Positions 9,581 to 19,060 of a stretch of 64,000 nucleotides of DNA are shown one piece after another. Made by a program: the position numbers and the translations under genes. The stretch spans positions 62,001-126,000 of the forward strand of contig JBJHDF010000007.1 in the NCBI GenBank assembly GCA_050486405.1, given 5' to 3'. The notes under the pieces were generated by a model. The model searched no databases. It was not told where the DNA came from and was given only the letters and a program-made list of their open reading frames with translations. Each line of letters starts with the position of its first letter. The stretch's first letter is position 1. This DNA comes from JBJHDF01 sp050486405 (lineage in GTDB: Bacteria > Pseudomonadota > Gammaproteobacteria > Pseudomonadales > Cellvibrionaceae).

Positions 9581-11920
9581 ATGATCAGTATTTCCCAACG
9601 CATCGCCGAAGAACTGAACTGCCGCGAACCCCAGGTGGCCGCCGCTGTGACCCTGCTAGACGAGGGCGCCACCGTGCCCTTTATCTCCCGCTACCGCAAG
9701 GAAGTCACCGGCGGCCTGGACGACACCCAGATGCGCACCCTGGAAGAGCGGCTGCGCTACCTGCGCGAGTTGGAAGACCGGCGCGAGACCATCCTCAAGA
9801 GCATTGCCGAGCAGGAAAAACTCACCCCGGAACTGGAGCGGGATATCCGCGCCGCCGACACCAAGACCCGGCTGGAAGACCTCTACCTGCCCTACAAGCC
9901 CAGGCGCCGCACCAAGGGCCAGATCGCCCGGGAGGCCGGACTGGAGCCCCTGGCCGACGCCCTGCTGGCGGACCCGACCCTGAACCCGGAGGCCGAGGCC
10001 GCCGCCTACCTGAACCCCGAGCACAAGATCGAGGACACCAGGGCCGCCCTGGACGGCGCCAAGTACATCCTGATGGAGCGCTTCAGCGAAGACGCCGACC
10101 TGTTGGGCCGGCTGCGCGATTTCATGGCCCGCGAAGCCCTGCTCAGCGCCCGGGCGGCCGCCGGCAAGGAGGCGGATCAGGCCCAGGAAGTGCAGAAATT
10201 CCGCGACTACTTTGAACACGACGAACCCCTGAAAAAAGTCCCCTCGCACCGCGCCCTGGCCATGTTTCGCGGCCGCAACGAGGGCGTGCTCACCCTGGCG
10301 CTGACTCTCGGCGAGGAAGACCCGGCGGCGGTGCACCCCTGCCAGGTGATGGTGGCCGAGCACTGGGGCATCCGCGATCAGGGCCGCGCCGCCGATGCCT
10401 GGCTGTCAGAGGTGGTGCGCTGGACCTGGCGGGTGAAGCTGCTCACCCACCTGGAGACCGACCTGCTGGGGGAGCTGCGCGAGCGCGCCGAGCAGGACGC
10501 CATCAAGGTGTTCGCCGACAACCTGAAAGATCTGCTGCTGGCCGCCCCGGCGGGCCAGAAGGCCACCATCGGCCTGGACCCGGGCCTGCGCACCGGCGTC
10601 AAGCTGGCGGTGGTGGACGCCACCGGCAAGCTGCTGGACCACGGTGCCATCTTCCCCACCCCGCCCCAGAATCGGGTGGCCGAGGCGGAAGCCGTGCTGG
10701 TGGCCCACTGCAAAAAGTACGATGTCGGGCTGATCGCCATCGGCAACGGCACCGCCTCCCGGGAGACGGAAAAGTTCGTCAAGGACGCCCTCAAGCGCCA
10801 CCCGGATATCAAGGCCCAGGCGGTGATGGTCAACGAGGCCGGCGCCTCGGTCTACTCCGCCTCGGAGTTTGCCGCCCGGGAATTTCCCGATCTGGACGTG
10901 ACCATCCGCGGCGCCATCTCCATCGCCCGGCGCCTGCAGGATCCGCTGGCGGAGCTGGTGAAAATCGAACCCAAATCCATCGGCGTCGGCCAGTACCAGC
11001 ACGATGTCTCCCAGGTGCAACTGGCCCGCTCCCTGGACGCGGTGGTGGAGGACTGTGTGAACGCCGTGGGGGTGGAGGTGAACACCGCCTCGGCGGCACT
11101 GCTGGCCCGGGTGTCCGGGCTCAACACCACCCTGGCCAACAATATCGTCGAGTTCCGGGATGCCAACGGCGCCTTTCCCTCGCGCAAGGCGCTGAAAAAA
11201 GTGCCGCGCTTTGGCGACAAGACCTTTGAGCAGGCGGCGGGCTTTCTGCGCGTGGCCGGCGGCGAGAATCCCCTGGACGCCTCGGCGGTGCACCCGGAAT
11301 CCTACTCGGTGGTGGAGCGCATCGCCGACAAAAACCGGCGCGACATTCGCAGCCTGATCGGCGACAGCGCCTTTCTGCGCGGCCTGGCGGCCAACGACTA
11401 CACCGACGACAGGTTTGGCGTGCCCACGGTCACCGACATCATCCGCGAGCTGGACAAACCCGGCCGCGACCCGCGCCCGGAGTTCAGGACCGCCCGCTTC
11501 CAGGAGGGGGTGGACACCCTCAAGGACCTGGCGCCGGGCATGATTCTCGAAGGCACGGTCACCAACGTCACCAACTTCGGCGCCTTTATCGATGTGGGGG
11601 TGCACCAGGACGGACTGGTGCATATCTCCGCCCTGTCCGACAAATTTGTGAAGGACCCCCGGGAAGTGGTCAAGGCCGGCGATGTGGTGAAGGTGAAGGT
11701 GATGGAAGTGGACGTGCCGCGCAAGCGCATCGGGCTGTCCATGCGCCTGGACGACCAGCCCGGGGAAAAGACCGAGCGCGACCAGAGCCGGCGGGACAGG
11801 GGCCAGCGACCCGCCGGCAAACCCGATCGCGCCCGGGCCAATAACGCGGGGCGCGAAAAAGCCGCGCCGGCCATGGGCAGCATGGGCGCGCTGTTGCAGC
11901 AGGCATTGCAGAAGAAATAG
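9581..11920 (+). CDS. tex: Tex-family transcription accessory / RNA-binding protein
   Basis: Cytoplasmic nucleic-acid-binding protein of 779 residues with the full Tex architecture: N-terminal helical domain (LLDEGATVPFISRYRKEVTGGLDD), YqgF-like RNase H fold (TIGLDPGLRTGVKLAVVD), helix-hairpin-helix region (LNTTLANNIVEFR) and a C-terminal S1 domain (GMILEGTVTNVTNFGAFIDVG). The tail after the S1 domain is basic and low-complexity. I prefer the ATG at 9581 because its N-terminus (MISISQRIAEELN) matches the family and GAGTGAG lies upstream; a GTG at 9566 would add five residues. It is a housekeeping gene, not linked to its neighbours. Confidence 0.95.
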   Translation: MISISQRIAEELNCREPQVAAAVTLLDEGATVPFISRYRKEVTGGLDDTQMRTLEERLRYLRELEDRRETILKSIAEQEKLTPELERDIRAADTKTRLEDLYLPYKPRRRTKGQIAREAGLEPLADALLADPTLNPEAEAAAYLNPEHKIEDTRAALDGAKYILMERFSEDADLLGRLRDFMAREALLSARAAAGKEADQAQEVQKFRDYFEHDEPLKKVPSHRALAMFRGRNEGVLTLALTLGEEDPAAVHPCQVMVAEHWGIRDQGRAADAWLSEVVRWTWRVKLLTHLETDLLGELRERAEQDAIKVFADNLKDLLLAAPAGQKATIGLDPGLRTGVKLAVVDATGKLLDHGAIFPTPPQNRVAEAEAVLVAHCKKYDVGLIAIGNGTASRETEKFVKDALKRHPDIKAQAVMVNEAGASVYSASEFAAREFPDLDVTIRGAISIARRLQDPLAELVKIEPKSIGVGQYQHDVSQVQLARSLDAVVEDCVNAVGVEVNTASAALLARVSGLNTTLANNIVEFRDANGAFPSRKALKKVPRFGDKTFEQAAGFLRVAGGENPLDASAVHPESYSVVERIADKNRRDIRSLIGDSAFLRGLAANDYTDDRFGVPTVTDIIRELDKPGRDPRPEFRTARFQEGVDTLKDLAPGMILEGTVTNVTNFGAFIDVGVHQDGLVHISALSDKFVKDPREVVKAGDVVKVKVMEVDVPRKRIGLSMRLDDQPGEKTERDQSRRDRGQRPAGKPDRARANNAGREKAAPAMGSMGALLQQALQKK

Positions 11921-11956
11921 TCGGAGTGAGGGCCTTCCCTGGCCCGAAAGAACTTG

Positions 11957-14002
11957 CTAATTACAGGCAGAGTTGATGCGCTGGCTGCCGTTCCAATTGC
12001 ATTCGCCGGTGATCAGGCAGGTGGCCAGGTTGTTGTTGAACGAATTGGTGGCGTGGTCGAAGATCATGAACCAGCCGCCGTCGTCCCAGACCGCCGTGGG
12101 TGTGCCCCGGGGTACCGCGTGCCCGGTGTGCAGGCGCTGGTACCACAGACGGATGTTGTTGCACTGCATGTTCTGGTAGCGGCTGCGCCAACCCACACCC
12201 CACTCGCTGATGTACACCGGCATGCCGTTGCCCACGGTGTTGGCCCAGTTGAGCATGGTGTCCATGGGGTTGGCGATGTTGCTCTCGGTCCAGGGGTAGT
12301 TATAGGGGCCGATGTTGCTGCCGGAAAACTCCCAGGGGTCGTAGTGGTGCCAGGAGACCATGACGTAGGGGTCGCTGCCGCCGCCCACCGGGTTCAGGTT
12401 GTACCAGACCTGAGGTACTTCATGGGCGCCGAACCACTGGTTGCCGCCGATGATGACAATGCGCTGGGGGTCCACCGCGCGGATGCGGTCATAAGCCCGG
12501 CCGGTCATGTTCCTCACGTTGGCTACCGGCATGGGGTTCAGGTTGTTCAGGTGCGGTTCGTTAAGTATCTGGAACAACAGGCGGTGATCCCGGTCGGCAA
12601 ACAGCGTGGCGATATCCTGCCAGAGACGCTCCAGCACCTGCCAGCGGTTGTAGGTTTTCAGGTCACCCTCGTGGTGGGCGTTGATGACCACGTACATGCC
12701 GGGCAGCGACAGGGCGTAGTCCACCACCTGGATGATCTCCTGCAGCCGGGGATGATTGACGTTGACGTTGCCCACCAGCGGGTCGTGCACCAGGGTATTG
12801 CCACCGATGGGTGCGGTCCAGGTGATGGGTATGCGCACATTGCGGTAGCCCATGGCGTAGTAGGCATCGATCTTGGGCCTGGCGGCGGCGAAGGTGCGCG
12901 GATGCTGATTGCTCTCGAACATTTGCCCCAGGTTGAAGCCCGCGCCCATGCCGGCGGCGGCCTGGGTGGCGGTCAGACCGCCTGACGGTGGCTGCCCTGG
13001 CGGCGGTGAGCCCGATCCGCTGCCGACGATTTCCAGCCAGTTCAGGTTGAAACCGCCGTTTTCCACGTACACCCCCAGATCGTAGGTGCCGGCATTCACG
13101 GAAACCTGGGTTTCGATAGTCTGCCAGTTCTGCCAGCCACCCGTGTTGGGCACCGACAGGCTGCCCAGATAGATGTCGCCGCCGTTGAGATCCAGGGCAA
13201 ACTGGCCACCGCTGTTGGGGCTGGCTACCCGGGCGCGTATGGTGTAGTTGCCCGTCTGGGAAAACTGCACACCGCCGTACTTGAGCCATTCGGTGGCCTC
13301 CATCCAGCCGACGTTGTAGCCGCCGCCGGTGTCGGTGGTCGCCTCGATGTCGACGCCGTCGTTGCGGTAGGCACCGCCCTGGTTGTTGGGCGTGGTGTCA
13401 AAGTATTCGGTGTAGTCCTCCGCCTGGATGCGCAGGGCGGAACCGGATGAGGAACCGCCGGAAGAGCCTCCGGAGGAGCCACCGGATGACCCGGACTGGC
13501 CGGCTGGCGTGATTTCAAACCAGTTGAAGTTCCAGCCGCTGGAGTTGGCGAGCACACCGAAGCTGTGGGTGCCCTGGGGCAGATTGACCGTGGTTTCCAG
13601 CGTGGTCCAGTTCTGCCAGCCACCCGTGGCGGGAATGTTGAACTGGGCCAGCAGCACCGAGCCGGCGTTCATTTCCAGTGACATACTGGCCCCATTGGGA
13701 CTGGCGACCCGTACGCGTACAAGGTATTGACCGGAACTGGGAATGTTGACGTTGTGATAGGCCAGCCATTCGCCGGTTTCGATCCAGCCGACGTTGTAAC
13801 CGCCGCCGGTGTCGGTAGTGGCTTCGATGTCGACGCCGTCGTTGCGGTAGGCGCCGCCCTGGTTGTTGGGAGTGGTGTCAAAGTAGGCGTCGTAATCCTC
13901 GGCCTGGATCAAAAGCGCGGAAGCGTTGGTGGCGAGGCAGAGCAAACTGGCGGTCACCGCCAGTCGCAGCCATTTGCCTGATCGGGAGATCGATAGTGTC
14001 AT
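11957..14002 (-). CDS. Secreted CBM6-CBM6-GH5 endoglucanase-type glycoside hydrolase
   Basis: Secreted enzyme of 681 residues. A signal peptide (cleavage after about residue 29, ATNASA) leads into a first CBM6 (about 30-170), a Ser/Gly linker (about 173-192), a second CBM6 (about 193-325), a short Pro/Gly linker and a GH5 catalytic TIM barrel (about 340-681). The acid/base is Glu482 in QILNEPHL and the nucleophile is Glu600 in YISEWGVG; the barrel also shows NVRIPITW and VVINAHHEG. The fold and family point to beta-1,4-glucanase activity, though GH5 also includes mannanases and xyloglucanases. AAGGGGAC precedes the start. Ser-rich linkers between modules are typical of Cellvibrio-type cellulases. 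The two CBM6 modules arose by recent duplication (see repeat entry). Confidence 0.92.
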   Translation of the reverse strand: MTLSISRSGKWLRLAVTASLLCLATNASALLIQAEDYDAYFDTTPNNQGGAYRNDGVDIEATTDTGGGYNVGWIETGEWLAYHNVNIPSSGQYLVRVRVASPNGASMSLEMNAGSVLLAQFNIPATGGWQNWTTLETTVNLPQGTHSFGVLANSSGWNFNWFEITPAGQSGSSGGSSGGSSGGSSSGSALRIQAEDYTEYFDTTPNNQGGAYRNDGVDIEATTDTGGGYNVGWMEATEWLKYGGVQFSQTGNYTIRARVASPNSGGQFALDLNGGDIYLGSLSVPNTGGWQNWQTIETQVSVNAGTYDLGVYVENGGFNLNWLEIVGSGSGSPPPGQPPSGGLTATQAAAGMGAGFNLGQMFESNQHPRTFAAARPKIDAYYAMGYRNVRIPITWTAPIGGNTLVHDPLVGNVNVNHPRLQEIIQVVDYALSLPGMYVVINAHHEGDLKTYNRWQVLERLWQDIATLFADRDHRLLFQILNEPHLNNLNPMPVANVRNMTGRAYDRIRAVDPQRIVIIGGNQWFGAHEVPQVWYNLNPVGGGSDPYVMVSWHHYDPWEFSGSNIGPYNYPWTESNIANPMDTMLNWANTVGNGMPVYISEWGVGWRSRYQNMQCNNIRLWYQRLHTGHAVPRGTPTAVWDDGGWFMIFDHATNSFNNNLATCLITGECNWNGSQRINSACN
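13302..13405. repeat. Direct repeat copy in second CBM6 module
   Basis: This stretch is almost identical to 13782-13885, 480 bp away, and encodes the YFDTTPNNQGGAYRNDG and EATTDTGGGYNVGW part of the second CBM6. High identity at the DNA level, including most third positions, indicates recent duplication or gene conversion between modules. Confidence 0.85.
13782..13885. repeat. Direct repeat copy in first CBM6 module
   Basis: Partner of 13302-13405, encoding the same ligand-binding segment in the first CBM6. The rest of the two modules is much less alike, so the conserved segment is a conversion tract or under tight selection. Confidence 0.85.
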
Positions 14003-14400
14003 TATAGTGTCCCCTTACTATTATGGAATTTAGGGTTTAAGCAATGTATTGGCAGCGGGCCGCCCAGAGGTTGGCCAGCAACTTACCATTCAACTCCGAT
14101 ACCGGCCCAAGGGAGACCGAGTTGGGGACATTTCAGAAGTTCGCACCCAGTTTTGCGACGAAACGCATCGATTTAAGGTGCCAAGCCCGCAATCGATAGC
14201 GCAATACGCTATATAAAATCCTATTTCTATAACGCTGGGGGGTTGTAGACAGGGGGTCAATCTCCTGCCTGGGCATTTTGACCACCCCTACCTTTTGAAC
14301 TACTATTCAAGCGAAACAGGGCTTTCCCTGGTTCACCGTCTGGAGGTGCTTTGCTCTGCCGCAGCTCCGGTCGGTTTCTTCATCCATGGGAAGAGTCTCA
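14003..14400. other. Divergent intergenic region between GH5 gene and chemoreceptor gene
   Basis: About 400 bp without a credible gene. It must hold both divergent promoters. I see a dyad ATAGCG-CAATA-CGCTAT at 14196-14212 directly followed by an A/T-rich TATATAAAAT run that could be a -10 region for the plus strand. A second dyad, GGTCAA (14255-14260) with TTGACC (14278-14283), lies further on. No match to a known riboswitch is apparent. Confidence 0.4.
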
Positions 14401-15894
14401 ATGCCAAGAAAGTCCCTTACCATCAAGCTGTTGGTGGCACTTACCGCAGTGACGCTGATTGTCGCCGCGTTGGTCCTGGGGGCCAGCTATCAGCGCATCA
14501 GCACCCAGCAAAACAACTACTTTGAAGAGCAGGTGCAGGCCAATCTCCGCCTGGCAAACTCCGCACTGCTGGAAGCGGTCTTTTCCTATGACTTCGCCCA
14601 GGTTGAGGCCATCGCCCAGTCCCTGGCGGACACCTCGCTGATCAGTCGTATTGCTGTGTCGGATCACCGCGGCCGGCCGCTGGCGACAGCGGAGAGTCCG
14701 TTGCAACGGGGCAATGCCACTGTGACGCACTCCCGGGTGGAAATCGTGAGGGAAGGCGAGGTCATTGGTCACTACGATATAGACTTCACCCGGCATGAAG
14801 TGGATGCCATTGTGGCGGGCCAGTTGCGCGTTACCATGGTGACGGTGCTGGCGCTGTTGGTGGCGATTCTGGTCATGGCCGCGGTATTGACGCGCAAGAT
14901 GATTTCCCAGCCCATTCAGCATGTCAGCAAACTGCTGGGCGAGATCGCCGATGGCGGCGGCGACCTGACCCGCCGGTTGCCGACCAGCAGCAAGGATGAA
15001 ATCGCCGACCTGGCTAACAATTTCAACCGGGTGATGGAACACATTGCCGATCTGGTGGGGCAGGTGATGGTGGTGATCAACAGCGTGTCCCAGCAGACCT
15101 CCACGCTGTCGTCCACATCGGACAGCACGGCCATGTCCATCGATCAGCAGGGCAAAGAAATTGAAATGATCGCCACGGCACTGCAGGAAATGTCCCACTC
15201 CGCCGAAGAAGTGGCCGAGCACGCCAAGGCGACGGCGGATGATACCGACGAAACGCTGCAGTACACGGATGAGGGCTCGGTGGTGGTCAAGTCCGCGATT
15301 GACACCATCAACCGTTTGACAGACCAGATCGAGTCCACGGCCACCAAGGTTCATGTGCTCAAGGACAACAGTGAAAACATCGGGTCAGTGGCGGAGGTTA
15401 TTCGCTCCATCGCCGAACAGACCAATCTGTTGGCCTTGAACGCGGCGATTGAAGCGGCCAGGGCCGGCGAACAGGGGCGGGGTTTCGCTGTGGTGGCGGA
15501 CGAAGTGCGGGCCTTGGCGCAGAAGACACGGCAGTCCACCGAAGAGATCGAAGTGATTATCCAGCAACTGCAAAAGGCCTCTGACGAAGCGCATCAGTCC
15601 ATGACTACCAGCATTTCTTCTTTGCAGGAAACCATCGATACCTCCGCCAAGGTAAATCATTCGCTGGAAAAAATTCGCGCCAATGTCAATAAAATCAATT
15701 CCATGAACCACCATATTGCCTCGGCGGCCACCGAACAGAGTGCCGTCGCTCACGAGGTCAGTAAAAACGTTTCCTCCGTGCAAACCCTGTCGCAGCAGGT
15801 GTCCCGCAACGCCGAGGTGGTTCGTCAGAGCAGTGTTTCGCTTGAAGCGGACGGCAAGGTGCTCAAGGAGCGGATGGACAAGTTTACGATCTGA
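14401..15894 (+). CDS. Methyl-accepting chemotaxis protein
   Basis: Inner-membrane chemoreceptor of 497 residues. TM1 lies near residues 8-28, then a small periplasmic domain of about 110 residues, too short for dCache, with the sequence SLISRIAVSDHRGRPLATAES that hints at a single sensor fold. TM2 is near 140-160 (VLALLVAILVMAAV), followed by a HAMP domain (PIQHVSKLLGEIADG) and the cytoplasmic hairpin with the conserved tip EQTNLLALNAAIEAARAGEQ. There is no C-terminal CheR-binding pentapeptide; it ends KERMDKFTI. I choose the ATG at 14401 because GGAAG lies 7 bp before it; an upstream ATG at 14386 adds five residues. Its place between two cellulase genes may mean sensing of plant or algal sugars, which is inference. 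Confidence 0.93.
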   Translation: MPRKSLTIKLLVALTAVTLIVAALVLGASYQRISTQQNNYFEEQVQANLRLANSALLEAVFSYDFAQVEAIAQSLADTSLISRIAVSDHRGRPLATAESPLQRGNATVTHSRVEIVREGEVIGHYDIDFTRHEVDAIVAGQLRVTMVTVLALLVAILVMAAVLTRKMISQPIQHVSKLLGEIADGGGDLTRRLPTSSKDEIADLANNFNRVMEHIADLVGQVMVVINSVSQQTSTLSSTSDSTAMSIDQQGKEIEMIATALQEMSHSAEEVAEHAKATADDTDETLQYTDEGSVVVKSAIDTINRLTDQIESTATKVHVLKDNSENIGSVAEVIRSIAEQTNLLALNAAIEAARAGEQGRGFAVVADEVRALAQKTRQSTEEIEVIIQQLQKASDEAHQSMTTSISSLQETIDTSAKVNHSLEKIRANVNKINSMNHHIASAATEQSAVAHEVSKNVSSVQTLSQQVSRNAEVVRQSSVSLEADGKVLKERMDKFTI

Positions 15895-15912
15895 GGCGCC
15901 GGTCTGGCTGGG

Positions 15913-16893
15913 TTACCGCGTCGGTTCGCGCAACCACTGCTTTGCGTAAGTGAAGGCCGGTTCGCGGTATTCCGGGGTTTCGTTGACGATCTGATGGCGG
16001 GCGCCGGGCAGTGTGATAAAGGTAGCCCGGGGCAGTTTGGCGCGCAGGCGTTTCATGTTGTAGTGCAGATCAACGGTGGTGTCATCGCTACCCTGAAGAA
16101 TCAGCAATGATCGGTTCAATTCCGGGTAACTCTTTGTATCCCGATCCCATTGTTTCATGGCATCGACCCAAACCGTTGGCAGTCGATGGTACTGCAGGGG
16201 GTCGCGGTGCGCGATAAATTCGTTGTACTCGGTATCGTGGGAGCTGCTGCGAAAAGTGCGTCTGATGCTGCTGACCGAAGAGCGCAGCAGCAGATGTAGC
16301 CAGCGGCCGCTGGCATGCCAGCCGAAGGGCAGTATCAAGGGTGCCAGCAACACTATGCGCTCGAGATGTTCATCCGTGTGCCGCCAGAGATAGTTCAGCA
16401 GGGCCGCGCCACCGGTGCTCTGTCCCAGCGCGTGCAGCGGTTGGGGCAGATGGCTGGCGGTTGCCGCCAGCAGCCCCGCCAGCACATCACCGTACTGGTC
16501 GAATGAGTTGATCGATGCCGGTTCACCGCTGCTCAGGCCGTGGCCGGGCAGATCGAGCGCCAGTACGGCGTAGCCGTTCTCCAAACCAAAACGAATGGCA
16601 TTGCCATAGTTGCCGATGTGGTCGTAATAACCGTGCACCACCAGCAGGCTGCCGATCGGTTGCGCGGGTGTCCAGCAGTGGATCGCGATGCGAAAGCCGT
16701 GACAATGCAGACTGCCGCAGTTGTGCTGCACGCCGTTCATGGTGGCGGCAAAGTTGATGCGATAGAAATCCAGATAGCTTGTCAGCCCCGGGATTTCCGC
16801 GCTCAGCCGGGTTCGGGTCAGGTCCAGCTCGGGCAGGGCGGCGGCCAGTTGCTCCAGTTGCGTGCGGGTAAGTTGCGGAAGCGTCGGGTCCAT
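15913..16893 (-). CDS. Alpha/beta hydrolase, monoacylglycerol-lipase-like
   Basis: Hydrolase of 326 residues with the serine-hydrolase fold. The oxyanion-side motif is LLVVHGYYDHIGNYG, the nucleophile elbow GQSTGG carries the catalytic Ser, Asp is expected in LLILQGSDDTTVDL, and the His in LPGARHQIVNE near the C-terminus. No signal peptide, so cytoplasmic. Lysophospholipase/monoacylglycerol lipases have this layout, but the substrate is not determined by sequence. The longer frame back to a TTG at 16950 runs through the terminator stem, so I start at the ATG at 16893; no strong ribosome site is visible there. It is convergent with the chemoreceptor gene. Confidence 0.8.
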   Translation of the reverse strand: MDPTLPQLTRTQLEQLAAALPELDLTRTRLSAEIPGLTSYLDFYRINFAATMNGVQHNCGSLHCHGFRIAIHCWTPAQPIGSLLVVHGYYDHIGNYGNAIRFGLENGYAVLALDLPGHGLSSGEPASINSFDQYGDVLAGLLAATASHLPQPLHALGQSTGGAALLNYLWRHTDEHLERIVLLAPLILPFGWHASGRWLHLLLRSSVSSIRRTFRSSSHDTEYNEFIAHRDPLQYHRLPTVWVDAMKQWDRDTKSYPELNRSLLILQGSDDTTVDLHYNMKRLRAKLPRATFITLPGARHQIVNETPEYREPAFTYAKQWLREPTR

Positions 16894-16935
16894 TGTGGGT
16901 AGCCAGGGATAGTTCCGTTTCCGGGGCAGGTTAAT

Positions 16936-16966
16936 AAAAGGGCTGGCCAATTGCCAGCCCTTTTTT
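16936..16966 (-). terminator. Intrinsic terminator after the GH9 gene
   Basis: A 12-bp perfect stem, AAAAGGGCTGGC (16936-16947) with GCCAGCCCTTTT (16953-16964), and a 5-base loop. It lies 15 bp beyond the GH9 stop on the minus strand, where the stem ends in a run of T. The plus strand also has six T, so it could act in both directions. Confidence 0.8.
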
Positions 16967-16980
16967 ACGGCGGTTGTGTG

Positions 16981-18873
16981 CTATTCGTTGGTCAATACCT
17001 GAATGGCGCCGGTGACATAGGTCAGGGGCGCGTTCCAGTTGATGGCCACTTCGTTGGTGGAGTAGCTGCACCAGTGGTCCAGATAGGAACGGGCTGGCTG
17101 GTTGGACGGGTAGTTGGCCGCGCCGCAGTCGCTTTGCACCTGGTTGTGGGGGCCGCCCACCACAAAACCCGGTACCGGATGCTCATTGTTGTCGGCTTCG
17201 GACACGCGGTGGTGCGGATGCATGGGCGTGAAGCTGCCGTGACCGGTGACAAAGGAATAGTCGGTGGCATTGCGCCCCAGTACATAGTCCAGCATGGACT
17301 GGGCAGCGTGCAGGTAATCCCTGTTGCCCGGGTCTACCCGGTAGCCCTGAATCAGCATCATGGCCTGGTTCAGCCCGTAGGCGTTGCTGCCCCAGAAGAA
17401 ACTGTTGATGGTGATGCGCGCCGGGTGGTTCTGCCAGTAGTTCAACTGCGCATTGGCCTCATTCAGGATGCGGTTCTCAATCAGAGTGACGTCGGCGATC
17501 GCGGTGAGGTTGTCACGATGGTGGGCCAGGGACATCCAGGCCAGGGCGTCGGACTGGGTCCAGCCCGGCACGGAAATGGGTCGGCCGGTGGCAGTGCTGT
17601 AGTAGTCGTCGTTGCCGGTGGTGATGTACAGCTCGGCCGCCGCCCAGGCGCGGGCGCTGGGCAGATTGGAGCCGCCGTACTCGCCGGTGTTGATGCCCGG
17701 GGGATTGGTGAAGGGCACATTGGGGTTGGCTTGCGCCCAGGTCCAGGCGTACTCCGCCGCCTCCAGCATTTCCTGGGCCAGCCCCGGGCACTGGTCTTCA
17801 TAATCGGCATAGATGCGACTGGCCATGGCCATAACGGCGGCAAAATTCAGGGTAGAGGCGGTACCCTTGCCGATGGCGTAGCGCTGGGCGCTTGCATTGT
17901 GCGGCATTATGGCGCCGGCGAAGTTGGCGGTGGTGAGTTTGTGGTAGACACCACCGTCGTTGGGGTCCTGCATGGTCAGCATCCACTCCAGATTCCACAG
18001 TGCCTCGTGCAGAATGTCCGGCATGGTGTCGCCGCTCTCCGGGATGTTCAGATACTGCGCCCGGTAGTGATCGCCGAAATGTTCGTAGGCCGACAGCAGG
18101 CTGTGCATGGTGATGCCGGAGTTCACCACATACTTGCCAAAGTCGCCGGCGTCGTACCAGCCTCTGGGTGAGGCGAATACGGTGCCCTCCGGGCGCAGAT
18201 TCGTGGCTGCCGAGGCGTGTATCTGTACGTTATTGTCCGGGTGCCCCATGGGGCGGGCGTAGATGCCGGCGTGCTCTGCCAGCAATTCGGTGCTGGCGCG
18301 GTTGAAATAGAAGGCTTTCAAGGCGGCATCGTTGACGGCCAGGTAGGCATTCTCGTCGATGGGGAATGCCCAGGAATCCGGCAGGCCGTCGACGCGTACC
18401 TGGTAGACCCCAGGTGCGGTAAGCCCACTGAAATCGGCGATTTGCACCGACATATTGGCGTGACTCCAGTTGCCGCTGCTGCTCAGGTTGCCGCTATGAA
18501 CAACTGCGTCGCTGTTGGCGTCTATCACGGTGAACGTCGTGGCATCGACACTGGGAACCAAAGCCAGCTTTTGACTCGAGGGCAGATAGCCCAACTGGTT
18601 GAGTTTGATCAGTGGCTCACTGCCCGGTTGCATATCGCCGTTCCAGGTGTTCTCCCAGGCGCTGGTTACCTGGCCGCTGTTGTTGCTGTTGATATTGCAG
18701 CGGTGGGCAGTGGATATGTCCGGCAGGCTTTGTCCGTTGTCGTTGTCGTTGCCATTGTCGTTGCCGTTGCCGTTCTGCGGAGGCGGCTCCGGGGAACTGC
18801 CGCTGCCGCAGGCCGCCAGGCCGAGTGTCAGCATGCAGGCGATAAGGCCGATGCGTAATTTTGCGTAATTCAT
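16981..18873 (-). CDS. GH9 cellulase lipoprotein
   Basis: Cell-surface glycoside hydrolase of 630 residues. A lipoprotein signal ends in the lipobox LAAC (Cys about 22), followed by an Asn/Asp/Gly low-complexity linker and an N-terminal Ig-like CelD_N domain (about 85-180, with LIKLNQLGYLPSSQK). The (alpha/alpha)6 GH9 domain fills the rest. The catalytic base region is GWYDAGDFGKY (Asp241 and Asp244) and the acid is Glu608 in STNEVAINWNAPL. It probably acts as an endo- or processive beta-1,4-glucanase held at the outer membrane. I start at the ATG at 18873 because GGAG sits 9 bp before it; a TTG at 18888 would bury that site. There is no carbohydrate-binding module. Confidence 0.93.
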   Translation of the reverse strand: MNYAKLRIGLIACMLTLGLAACGSGSSPEPPPQNGNGNDNGNDNDNGQSLPDISTAHRCNINSNNSGQVTSAWENTWNGDMQPGSEPLIKLNQLGYLPSSQKLALVPSVDATTFTVIDANSDAVVHSGNLSSSGNWSHANMSVQIADFSGLTAPGVYQVRVDGLPDSWAFPIDENAYLAVNDAALKAFYFNRASTELLAEHAGIYARPMGHPDNNVQIHASAATNLRPEGTVFASPRGWYDAGDFGKYVVNSGITMHSLLSAYEHFGDHYRAQYLNIPESGDTMPDILHEALWNLEWMLTMQDPNDGGVYHKLTTANFAGAIMPHNASAQRYAIGKGTASTLNFAAVMAMASRIYADYEDQCPGLAQEMLEAAEYAWTWAQANPNVPFTNPPGINTGEYGGSNLPSARAWAAAELYITTGNDDYYSTATGRPISVPGWTQSDALAWMSLAHHRDNLTAIADVTLIENRILNEANAQLNYWQNHPARITINSFFWGSNAYGLNQAMMLIQGYRVDPGNRDYLHAAQSMLDYVLGRNATDYSFVTGHGSFTPMHPHHRVSEADNNEHPVPGFVVGGPHNQVQSDCGAANYPSNQPARSYLDHWCSYSTNEVAINWNAPLTYVTGAIQVLTNE

Positions 18874-19060
18874 AATCGTTGACTCCAAACGCTGAGGAAT
18901 GCCCTTAATAGTTATTAATTATTAATAATATTGCATTGATAGCAGTCTCTTGGCTGCCATAACGGACAATATAAAGGGGTGGGGGAAGGAATGCGAACCA
19001 CTTTCCCCGAAACGGAGAAAGTGGCGACAAACGCCCGGTCGGGCCGGGCGCGAGGTGGGG
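18874..19060. other. Intergenic region between pgk stop and GH9 start
   Basis: 187 bp holding the GH9 promoter. An A/T-rich stretch (AATAGTTATTAATTATTAATAATATTG, 18906-18932, with two TTATTAAT repeats) lies 33-59 bp before the GH9 start and is the likely -10 region or a regulator site. A CGCCCGGTCGGGCCGGGCG dyad (19032-19050) just after the pgk stop is a possible terminator without a T run. Confidence 0.4.

Noticed and set aside
11921..11956. Terminator between tex and the GH5 gene
   Set aside because: Only a 5-bp stem (GGGCC/GGCCC) with no T run; too weak to list.
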